NCBI GenBank assembly: GCA_021442545.1
Contig: JABUSX010000180.1
Coordinates: 1 to 5,915 of the forward strand
Reading direction: 5' to 3'
Source of the DNA: Eubacterium sp.
GTDB taxonomy: Bacteria; Bacillota; Clostridia; Lachnospirales; Lachnospiraceae
DNA length: 5,915 bases
The notes beneath the pieces are model-generated. The model was not told where the DNA came from, searched no databases, and saw only the letters and a list, made by a program, of their open reading frames with translations. Every line of letters begins with the position of its first letter. The stretch's first letter is position 1. A program made the position numbers and the translations under genes. Positions 1 through 5,417 of the stretch are shown one piece after another.

Positions 1-3
1 TAC

Positions 4-65
4 CAGGTTTCCCCAAAGACATGGACGGAATGCTTGCATGCCGGTCCATGTCTTTGAGGGACCTG
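4..65. repeat. Long imperfect hairpin downstream of murF
   Basis: A perfect 13-base inverted repeat (CAAAGACATGGAC at 14-26, its complement at 44-56) forms the core. Inside it, pairing resumes after one bulged base (G43) with GG/CC, one mismatch and ATG/CAT, leaving a CTTG loop closed by G-C at 32-37. G(CUUG)C is a known stable RNA tetraloop. Outside the core, CCC (11-13) can pair with GGG (58-60) and CAGGT (4-8) with ACCTG (61-65), with small bulges. It starts 40 bases past the murF stop. Neither strand has a T-run after the stem, so it is not a textbook intrinsic terminator. It may protect the 3' end of the transcript, act as a bidirectional terminator between convergent genes (the next gene lies outside the window), or be a dispersed palindromic repeat. 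The pairing is seen directly; the role is inferred. Confidence 0.8.
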
Positions 66-85
66 CCCAAACATGAGGAAGTAGC

Positions 86-104
86 CATTTTTCGCAGAAA
101 AATG
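86..104. repeat. Small AT-rich inverted repeat touching the murF stop codon
   Basis: CATTTTT (86-92) and AAAAATG (98-104) are perfect 7-base complements around a 5-base loop. The element begins directly after the murF stop codon (105-107). It has no following T-run on the minus strand and the stem is AT-rich, so a terminator role is doubtful. It could be incidental. Confidence 0.35.
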
Positions 105-1493
105 TTAATATCCCTGCTCTGTCAACACAGTAACCACCCTCTCAAACCCCATAAAATGAGAGGCCTTCACCAAAATCACATCCCCGGCACGGATCAGATC
201 CGGAAGAGCCGCCAGCAGTGTATCCCTGTCCGGATATGCACAGACCTCCGCCTTTCCGGATTCAGCTTCCTCTGCACCTTCGGCAATCTCCTTCCCAAGA
301 TCACCTGCACAGCACAGAAGATCCAGATCCAGACCGGCTGCAAAGCGCCCCACTTCCCTGTGCAGTCCTGAAGCCTGTTCTCCAAGCTCACCCATATCTC
401 CGAGAATTGCCACACGGCGCCCCTGAGCGCTCTGAAGAGTTTTCAGCGATTCCATCATGGAAGACGGATTGGCATTATAGGCATCGTCGATCACCGTATA
501 CTTTTCTGTACGGATCACGCGCTCACGGCCGGGAAGCCCCTGATAATGACGGATGCCTTCCGCGATCTGTTCTATAGTCAGACCATAACGCCGGCCGCAG
601 GCTGCACCTGCCAGGGCATTATGAACCGAATGCAGCCCAGGACTCGGAACCACTACTTCTTCCCGCAGGCCGTCCATGCAGAGCACGAAACGCATACCTT
701 CGAGCCCGAGGGATATGACCTCTTCCGCCCGAACATCCGCGTTCGGGTCTTCAATGCCATATCGGACCGGAATGTTTCCCTGAACCTCTTTAACTGATGC
801 CAGCATATCATCATCTGCATTCAGAATTGCGCAGCTGTCCGGACCCATATGGGCAAAAACCTCGCTTTTCGCCTGTAATATGCCTTCTCTGCTTCCCAGA
901 AACTCCAGATGAGCCGTCCCGATATTGGTCATGATCACGGAATCCGGCCGTACGACCCGTCCCAGTCGATCCATCTCTCCAAAATGATTAATACCCATTT
1001 CGATCACGGCGATCTCATCTTCGTCACGAATGCGGAAGATCGTAAGTGGAACGCCAAGTTCATTGTTAAAATTCCCCTCGGTCTTCAGCACGCGATATTT
1101 CTGTGCGAGCACCTGCGCCGTCATTTCCTTTGTACTGGTCTTTCCGGCACTTCCTATGATCCCGACGGTCGGAATCTGCAGCTGATCCAGATAATATGCA
1201 GCGAGATCCTTCAGTGCTTTTCCGGTATCCGCTGTCAGGATGACCGGAATACCGATCTCTTCCGGTGCCTCCTCAGCCAGAACAGCCAGGGCACCGCTGC
1301 GGGCAGCCTGTGCCATATAGGCATGTCCGTCCGAATTTTTTCCGCGCAGGGCGGCAAACAAACAGCCGCAGGTCACTTTGCGGCTGTCTGTGGTAACGGA
1401 AGTGATTTCCGTAAACATGGTTTTGTTATCTGTATGTCCCGCGATCCTTCCGCCCACGGCCTTTACGATCGCATCAGGTGTCATATTCTTCAT
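105..1493 (-). CDS. murF: UDP-N-acetylmuramoyl-tripeptide--D-alanyl-D-alanine ligase (MurF)
   Basis: Cytoplasmic ATP-dependent ligase that adds D-Ala-D-Ala to UDP-MurNAc-tripeptide, completing the pentapeptide precursor of peptidoglycan. At 462 residues it has the usual full length for MurF. The three Mur-ligase domains can be followed. The N-terminal substrate-binding domain has TDSR at 35-38. The central ATPase has the P-loop GSAGKTST at 114-121, EGNFNNELGVPLT at 139-151, EMGINHFGE at 165-173, TNIGTAHLE at 189-197, and K209 in AKSE at the position of the carbamylated lysine. HNALAGAA (291-298) and DDAYNANPSS (336-345) come next, and the C-terminal domain has ILGDMGELG (363-371) and KASHFMGFE (443-451). 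DDAYNANP and the P-loop context are typical of MurF rather than MurC, D or E. The ATG at 1493 is the only start after an in-frame upstream stop and has AGGAG 12 bases upstream. It is the last gene of the ldt-ddl-murF set, 162 bases after ddl, with no obvious promoter of its own. No truncation or missing key residue was seen. Confidence 0.97.
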   Translation of the reverse strand: MKNMTPDAIVKAVGGRIAGHTDNKTMFTEITSVTTDSRKVTCGCLFAALRGKNSDGHAYMAQAARSGALAVLAEEAPEEIGIPVILTADTGKALKDLAAYYLDQLQIPTVGIIGSAGKTSTKEMTAQVLAQKYRVLKTEGNFNNELGVPLTIFRIRDEDEIAVIEMGINHFGEMDRLGRVVRPDSVIMTNIGTAHLEFLGSREGILQAKSEVFAHMGPDSCAILNADDDMLASVKEVQGNIPVRYGIEDPNADVRAEEVISLGLEGMRFVLCMDGLREEVVVPSPGLHSVHNALAGAACGRRYGLTIEQIAEGIRHYQGLPGRERVIRTEKYTVIDDAYNANPSSMMESLKTLQSAQGRRVAILGDMGELGEQASGLHREVGRFAAGLDLDLLCCAGDLGKEIAEGAEEAESGKAEVCAYPDRDTLLAALPDLIRAGDVILVKASHFMGFERVVTVLTEQGY

Positions 1494-1629
1494 CTGATCT
1501 GTATTCTCCTGCTTCTGTTTCCCGGCTTAATTGCAAGAACCGGTATTTCACCAGATTTCCAAAAACCTCATACAGCTGCTGTAACGGGTACTTTTCACCT
1601 CTTCCGGTTCTTTCGGAAATATTTCTCAT
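1474..1629 (-). CDS. Possible small ORF (51 residues) between ddl and murF
   Basis: An ATG-started ORF of 51 codons fills most of the ddl-murF gap and overlaps the murF start by 20 bases in another frame. The predicted peptide begins MRNISERTGRGEKYPLQQLY, continues through a segment with LYEVFGNLVKYRFLQL (19-34), and ends in a charged tail, SDEEYDT. The frame is open a further ten sense codons before the ATG, up to a TGA inside the end of ddl, and includes a GTG directly before the ATG. No Shine-Dalgarno sequence precedes either start, which counts against translation. Its composition (mixed charged and hydrophobic, helix-like) looks protein-like. I do not recognise a family. Alternatives are a chance open frame in a structured leader, since it lies over the inverted repeats at 1545-1612, or a decayed gene remnant. 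Confidence 0.3.
   Translation of the reverse strand: MRNISERTGRGEKYPLQQLYEVFGNLVKYRFLQLSRETEAGEYRSDEEYDT
1506..1510 (-). promoter_or_regulatory. murF ribosome binding site with long spacing
   Basis: AGGAG on the minus strand, 12 bases before the murF ATG. This is longer than the common 5-9 bases, but no other in-frame start lies between the upstream stop and this ATG, and the next methionine (residue 4) would be 21 bases away. Confidence 0.55.
1545..1612. repeat. Concentric inverted repeats in the ddl-murF gap
   Basis: AAGAACCGG (1545-1553) is the exact complement of CCGGTTCTT (1604-1612). Nearly centred between them is TACAG-CTG-CTGTA (1571-1583). In the transcript these could form a two-tier stem with a 9-base outer helix and a short inner hairpin. 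A competing local stem, TTCCG (1602-1606) with CGGAA (1614-1618), overlaps the outer arm. The 50-base separation makes the outer stem only moderately convincing, and there is no T-run to suggest a terminator. Confidence 0.45.
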
Positions 1630-1655
1630 CACAAAATTCTGTATTCGGATTTGTC

Positions 1656-2714
1656 TTACTTCCCCTCAAAAAGACTCTGATCATATTTCTTCATGGAAAG
1701 ATCCAGCAGCCTGCCGCACAATTCTTCATAAGAAATACCCAAAGTCTTTGCTTCCAGAGGAACCAGACTTGTGGGGGTCATGCCCGGCAGAGTATTGGCT
1801 TCGAGGCAATAGATCTTGCCCGTTTTATTTCTCATAATAAAATCATAACGCACATAGGCCTGAATCCCCAGAACACGATTTGCCCGAAGAGCGATTTCGC
1901 GTATCTCTTCCGCTTTTTCCGCAGGAATATCGGCAGGGCAGGTTTCGATCGTCATGCCGGGTTTGTACTTGTTCGTATAATCGTAAAATCCTTCCCTCGG
2001 CGTGATCTCTACGATCGGATAAACCTCATCGCCAAGCACAGCCGCCGTCAGTTCTCTTCCTTCCACAAAGACCTCAACGATTGCGGCTTCCTCAAGAGCA
2101 AAAGCCAGCTCCAGCCCGTTTTCCAGTTCTTCCCGTGTATGACAGATCGTAATGCCGATGCTCGAACCTCCGCACTGAGGCTTTACGATCAAAGGCAGAT
2201 GCAGCTCTTCCAGAATCTTTTCTGCCGTCGTGCAGCCACGATACGCCGTGACGCTCTTCGGCGTCGGAATATCATGTGCGAGGAACAGCTGTTTGGTCCG
2301 GGTCTTATCCATTGCCAGCGCACTGCTGATGTAATCGGTTCCCGTATACGGAATGCCGTGAAGATCAAGCGCCGCCTGAACACGGCCATCCTCTCCGTTC
2401 ATACCATGAAGGGCAAGAAAAACCATATCTGCCGCCGCACACAGTTCCAGGATCTGTGGTCCGAAGAAGTGCCGGCGCCGTTTCATCTCTTCTTCCAGGA
2501 AAGGGGTGCGGCTTCGAATGTAGGCAGCTTCCTCTTCTGCATCATAGTCGCCTTCAAACACAGCGGATACATCCGTTTTCCGAATCCCGAAATAAACATC
2601 TGCCAGAACGGCTTTGTGCCCAAGAGTACGGAGGGCTTTGCAGATGCCGGTTCCGGAAACGATGGACACATCCCGTTCAGAACTGTTTCCTGCAGCAAGG
2701 ACTACTATCTTCAT
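1656..2714 (-). CDS. ddl: D-alanine--D-alanine ligase
   Basis: Cytoplasmic ATP-grasp enzyme that joins two D-alanines using ATP and feeds the dipeptide to MurF. Its 352 residues fit the Firmicute-type Ddl, which is longer than E. coli DdlB. The N-terminal domain has SSERDVSIVSG (11-21), where E13 matches the catalytic glutamate. LHGMNGEDG (102-110) and GIPYTGTD (120-127) come next, followed by SSALAMDK (130-137). The ATP-grasp part has VKPQCGGSSIGI (177-188). The omega loop FYDYTNKY (243-250) keeps the Lys-Tyr pair (K249, Y250) typical of D-Ala-D-Ala rather than D-Ala-D-lactate ligases. The metal-binding end has R289, D291, E305 and N307 in CLEANTLPGMTPTSLVP (303-319). The ATG at 2714 has a TGAGG ribosome binding site at 2720-2724, 5 bases upstream. 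It follows the transpeptidase gene by 97 bases with no clear promoter or terminator between. The glycine-rich loop reads AAGN where GG is more usual, a mild deviation. Confidence 0.96.
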   Translation of the reverse strand: MKIVVLAAGNSSERDVSIVSGTGICKALRTLGHKAVLADVYFGIRKTDVSAVFEGDYDAEEEAAYIRSRTPFLEEEMKRRRHFFGPQILELCAAADMVFLALHGMNGEDGRVQAALDLHGIPYTGTDYISSALAMDKTRTKQLFLAHDIPTPKSVTAYRGCTTAEKILEELHLPLIVKPQCGGSSIGITICHTREELENGLELAFALEEAAIVEVFVEGRELTAAVLGDEVYPIVEITPREGFYDYTNKYKPGMTIETCPADIPAEKAEEIREIALRANRVLGIQAYVRYDFIMRNKTGKIYCLEANTLPGMTPTSLVPLEAKTLGISYEELCGRLLDLSMKKYDQSLFEGK

Positions 2715-2811
2715 AAGAACCTCATTTCAACAAGCAATAAACCGAAACTGAAAAACAACGGTCGTAATGCATCAACCCGAAACGCTCCGATACTTTCGCT
2801 TTTGTTTTCAA

Positions 2812-4260
2812 TCAACCCGGCATAGCAGCAACTTTGGGCTGCGTTCCGACAGGCTGGTCTTCACTGTAATAAACGATAACCGGATAACCGACTTCCATAT
2901 TATAGAAGATCCTTGCGGCCGCTTCCTCAGGTGTATTCACGCAGCCGTTGGACCCGTTATACAGCCAGGTCGTTCCGCCGTATTCTGCGGCTCCTCTCCA
3001 GGATGCGTCATGGATACCGCAGGAATCCACAAACGGCAACCAGTATTTGACCTTGACACCGCCCGCCTCATTAAAGGTCGCATCGGCTTCTTTTCCGTCA
3101 ATCGCCCAGACACAGCCGGAAGGAGTATCCTGACCCATGGCATGATTACCTGTGACGACATAGGTATCCACAACCACCTGTCCGTCCACGTAGCACCACA
3201 TGGTCTGCGATTCAATACAGATCTCCACGTAGGTGTCACCAATATCGTTGGAGGAACGATCCAGAGCGCGGTACACATACATCGGTTCGATCTCACCCTG
3301 ACGCCCTTCGAGAATCGCGTTATACAGATCACTTGCGGTTTCTTCAACATTGATAACCCAGCCATAGTCACCGCCGGCCGCAAGCATGATCGTTCTTCCG
3401 CTGTGTGTTGTAAATTCATGAGGAAGGCCGAAGGTATCCGTTTCGTTTGCAAGCTCCTGAACCCATTCCGTAACCTTATTGTGATCGATCTTATAATTGC
3501 CGTTCTTGTCTTTTTTCATAAAATCACGGACGACCGTTTCATCGACAACAAACTGCCGGTCGACAAAATCGTAAACAAGATCCGTCGACAGGATTGTATT
3601 CGCATCATTAAGCTTTGCGACAAGATCCTCATTTGACGAACCGACAGGAGCTTTCTGATAAAGATCAAGTTCCTCGAAATCCATGTACGTCTCACCGGCT
3701 TCGATTGCCTGCATGATTGCAAGACGTGTTTTTTCGCGGTCCAGCTGCGTACCTTCCACGCTCTCCTGTATGGTATACAAGCCGGTTTCGTTTTCCAGTA
3801 TCATGGCATCTGTCGGCGGAACTTCATTTTCAGGCTGAAAACAGGCCATGGAATCCAAAACAGAATCGATGACCGATTTATCATAGGTATAGCCGACCGG
3901 AACCTCAAAAGTCCTTCCCGATGCCAGACGGAACGGCCAGGAATACGGATTCTGGGAATCCAGACATTTCTGAATCTCGCCGTCATCCACATACTGAAGG
4001 TAAATCTGGTCCCCGGTAAGAGTCTCCGTCTTATCACCGCGTTCCCGGATCGTCAGGGTATAATTCCGGATCACAGACTGAATTGCGTACTTCACATCTT
4101 CAACGGTCATGTCTCCGACAGAGATTCCGTTGATCGTAGTATTCGGGAAAAAATGGGTTGTATAATGAGAGGCACCAAAAACATAGATGCCCGCCAGAAT
4201 CAGTATCAGAAGGATGAGAAGAATCAGCATCCCCACAAGATTCTTGGAAATTTTCTTCAT
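2812..4260 (-). CDS. Membrane-anchored L,D-transpeptidase (YkuD domain) with peptidoglycan-binding-type N-terminal region
   Basis: L,D-transpeptidases use a catalytic cysteine to form 3-3 cross-links between meso-diaminopimelate (or equivalent) residues of stem peptides, or to attach other groups to them. They act outside the membrane and resist most beta-lactams. This 482-residue protein has a short basic N-terminus, one membrane helix (about 8-29, no obvious cleavage site, so probably a permanent anchor), then NGISVGDMTVEDVKYAI (44-60), a motif seen at the start of PG_binding_4/VanW-type regions. An extended region to about 330 probably holds two PG_binding_4-like modules. The YkuD domain spans about 343-466: DTPSGCVWAI (378-387), IHDASWRG (416-423) with catalytic His417, and GSNGCVNTP (436-444) with Cys440. 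The usual motif is SHGC, so the second histidine is Asn438 here. The start at 4260 is supported by a strong GGGGAGGAG 10 bases upstream and a promoter about 60 bases upstream. It is first in a probable ldt-ddl-murF operon. The family call is firm; the exact cell-wall role is inferred. Confidence 0.93.
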   Translation of the reverse strand: MKKISKNLVGMLILLILLILILAGIYVFGASHYTTHFFPNTTINGISVGDMTVEDVKYAIQSVIRNYTLTIRERGDKTETLTGDQIYLQYVDDGEIQKCLDSQNPYSWPFRLASGRTFEVPVGYTYDKSVIDSVLDSMACFQPENEVPPTDAMILENETGLYTIQESVEGTQLDREKTRLAIMQAIEAGETYMDFEELDLYQKAPVGSSNEDLVAKLNDANTILSTDLVYDFVDRQFVVDETVVRDFMKKDKNGNYKIDHNKVTEWVQELANETDTFGLPHEFTTHSGRTIMLAAGGDYGWVINVEETASDLYNAILEGRQGEIEPMYVYRALDRSSNDIGDTYVEICIESQTMWCYVDGQVVVDTYVVTGNHAMGQDTPSGCVWAIDGKEADATFNEAGGVKVKYWLPFVDSCGIHDASWRGAAEYGGTTWLYNGSNGCVNTPEEAAARIFYNMEVGYPVIVYYSEDQPVGTQPKVAAMPG

Positions 4261-4270
4261 ATAGGTAGGT

Positions 4271-4279
4271 CTCCTCCCC
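4271..4279 (-). promoter_or_regulatory. Strong ribosome binding site of the L,D-transpeptidase gene
   Basis: GGGGAGGAG on the minus strand, ending 10 bases before the ATG at 4260. It is the closest match to the anti-Shine-Dalgarno sequence in the window, so the first gene of the set is probably well translated. Confidence 0.8.
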
Positions 4280-4288
4280 TGTTTCTCC

Positions 4289-4307
4289 GCACATTGTGCT
4301 TTCGAAA
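4289..4307. promoter_or_regulatory. Two abutting palindromes between transcription start and RBS (candidate operator)
   Basis: GCACATTGTGC (4289-4299) is a perfect palindrome around a central base, and TTTCGAAA (4300-4307) is a perfect 8-base palindrome right next to it. Both lie just downstream of the transcription start predicted from the promoter at 4319-4347 and upstream of the ribosome binding site. As RNA they would fold poorly (tiny loops), so DNA binding by a dimeric repressor is the more natural reading. The symmetry is seen directly; the operator role is inferred and no regulator is known from the window. Confidence 0.45.
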
Positions 4308-4318
4308 TCCTGCCCTAC

Positions 4319-4347
4319 ATTGTAATATTGACAAAAAATACTGTCAA
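4319..4347 (-). promoter_or_regulatory. Sigma-A promoter for ldt-ddl-murF
   Basis: On the minus strand TTGACA (4347-4342, exact consensus) is followed by a 17-base spacer rich in T and then TACAAT (4324-4319, one mismatch to TATAAT). Transcription would start near 4311-4313, giving a leader of about 50 bases before the transpeptidase ATG. The -35 box overlaps the stop codon of the methyltransferase gene (4344-4346). The -35 hexamer also forms an inverted repeat with TGTCAA within the spacer (TTGACA at 4328-4333 on the plus strand). Confidence 0.82.
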
Positions 4348-5222
4348 GCCAGCCAGCGGCCGCAGGATCCGCAGGGGAGAATGAGCCCTGTCTGCGTAAC
4401 GGGAAGGCCGATCTCGGAAGCTTCCGCTTCCCCTCCTCGTTTCGAAACAATCACCGTATTTAACAGGTAAGACAATACAGAGGGAGCAAGCCCTGTCGTG
4501 TAAGAATTGATCAGGAAGAAAGAAGCATCCTCGGAAAGCAGCCCGGCTGTTCTGCACAGAAAAGGATAGAGACTGTCTTCCAGTTTCCAGACTTCACCTC
4601 CAGGTCCTCTTCCGTAGGACGGAGGATCCATCAGAATCGCGTCATAGGTATTCCCGCGTCGTATCTCACGTTCAATAAATTTACCGCAGTCATCCACAAG
4701 CCAGCGGATCGGTGCCTTTTCAAGGCCGGAAGCTGCTGCATTTTCTTTCGCCCAGGTCACCATCCCCTTTGCCGCATCAACATGGGTTACATGGGCTCCT
4801 GCAGCGGCCGCCGCGATGGTTGCGCCGCCCGTATATGCAAACAGATTCAGAACCTTAAACGGCCTGTCTTTTCCTCGTTTTTCGATCGACGAGCGGATCT
4901 GTCCGGATATCCAGTCCCAGTTCACGGCCTGTTCCGGGAAAAGTCCGGTATGTTTGAAACGAAACGGCTTCAGACGAAAGGTAAGCCCGTGGTATCCGAT
5001 CGACCAGATTTCCGGAATATTTCTAAACTCCCACTGACCGCCTCCGCTGCTGCTGCGATGATAAATGCCGTTTGCGTTCTTCCATCCCGGGTGCCTGCGT
5101 TTCGTTTTCCAGATCACCTGCGGATCCGGACGGATCAGGATAATATCTCCCCACCTTTCCAGCTTTTCACCCGATGAAGTATCCAGAACTTCATAATCTT
5201 TCCATTCTGATGCGATCCACAT
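4344..5222 (-). CDS. Class I SAM-dependent methyltransferase, RlmI-like (Methyltrans_SAM family)
   Basis: Predicted cytosolic methyltransferase using S-adenosylmethionine. The family includes 23S rRNA cytosine methyltransferases such as RlmI, but the substrate of this member cannot be read from the sequence. Of two possible starts I prefer ATG at 5222 (292 residues, beginning MWIASEWKDYEVLD) because GGAG lies 8 bases upstream. The ATG at 5243, 7 codons earlier, has no ribosome binding site. Numbered from 5222, the N-terminal part has GEKLERWGD (18-26) and IRPDPQVIW (30-38), then FPEQAVNWDWI (95-105). The SAM-binding fold has VLNLFAYTGGATIAAAAAG (124-142, motif I), HVDAAKGM (147-154) and the active-site-type DPPSYGRG (199-206). 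The end LPCGSCGRW (282-290) is a family-like tail. The stop codon overlaps the -35 box of the next gene's promoter, so the genes are adjacent but probably separately transcribed. A run of alanines follows motif I, which is unremarkable for a helix. The gene is intact. Confidence 0.9.
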   Translation of the reverse strand: MWIASEWKDYEVLDTSSGEKLERWGDIILIRPDPQVIWKTKRRHPGWKNANGIYHRSSSGGGQWEFRNIPEIWSIGYHGLTFRLKPFRFKHTGLFPEQAVNWDWISGQIRSSIEKRGKDRPFKVLNLFAYTGGATIAAAAAGAHVTHVDAAKGMVTWAKENAAASGLEKAPIRWLVDDCGKFIEREIRRGNTYDAILMDPPSYGRGPGGEVWKLEDSLYPFLCRTAGLLSEDASFFLINSYTTGLAPSVLSYLLNTVIVSKRGGEAEASEIGLPVTQTGLILPCGSCGRWLA

Positions 5223-5230
5223 AATCCCCG

Positions 5231-5234
5231 CTCC
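5231..5234 (-). promoter_or_regulatory. Ribosome binding site that decides the methyltransferase start
   Basis: GGAG on the minus strand, 8 bases before the ATG at 5222. It lies inside the longer reading frame that begins at 5243 and supports the shorter protein. Confidence 0.65.
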
Positions 5235-5417
5235 ATTTAACATAAAACAACGGAGACGACCCCGCCGCAGTGCAGAACCGCCCCCGAATAAAACTTTAAC
5301 CTACAGGAAGAAGTTTTTCTGACATCCGAGATATCTCTGTGATTACCGGTCTTATCCGCAGAGCTGACGCCTCATCAAACTCCGATCTCTTCGATATCCC
5401 TGTCTCATTTAACTCAG
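5235..5417. other. Spacer between channel-like gene and methyltransferase, with palindromes
   Basis: No gene was found here. A perfect 10-base palindrome, GAGATATCTC, lies at 5328-5337. AAAACTT (5290-5296) is complementary to AAGTTTT (5311-5317) around a 14-base loop, too weak and without a proper T-run to call a terminator. TTAACT-C-AGTTAA (5409-5421) straddles the stop codon of the upstream gene. A poor promoter match on the minus strand (TTGATG, 16 bases, GATAAG) is the best I see for the methyltransferase and I do not rely on it. Confidence 0.4.

Noticed and set aside
4..65. Intrinsic terminator of murF
   Set aside because: The stem is strong, but neither strand has a T-run after it, so I list it as a hairpin of unknown role.
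2722..2772. 16-codon minus-strand ORF ending in the ddl ribosome binding site, a possible leader peptide
   Set aside because: There is no good ribosome binding site of its own and no run of regulatory codons or attenuator structure; so short a frame is expected by chance.
909..2825. Very long open frame (638 codons) on the plus strand
   Set aside because: It lies antisense to the well-supported murF and ddl genes, has no ribosome binding site, and its translation is rich in Cys, His, Phe and Arg as expected for a shadow frame.
2767..3636. 289-codon plus-strand frame opposite the L,D-transpeptidase gene
   Set aside because: It is antisense to a gene with clear catalytic motifs; the predicted protein shows no recognisable domain.
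2914..4811. Three GCGGCCGC octamers (about 2914, 4357 and 4803)
   Set aside because: They fall inside coding sequence at GC-rich codons with no regular spacing or shared context, so coincidence is the simplest reading.
5223..5243. ATG at 5243 as the methyltransferase start
   Set aside because: It has no ribosome binding site, whereas the ATG at 5222 has GGAG at 8 bases and gives an N-terminus that fits the family better.
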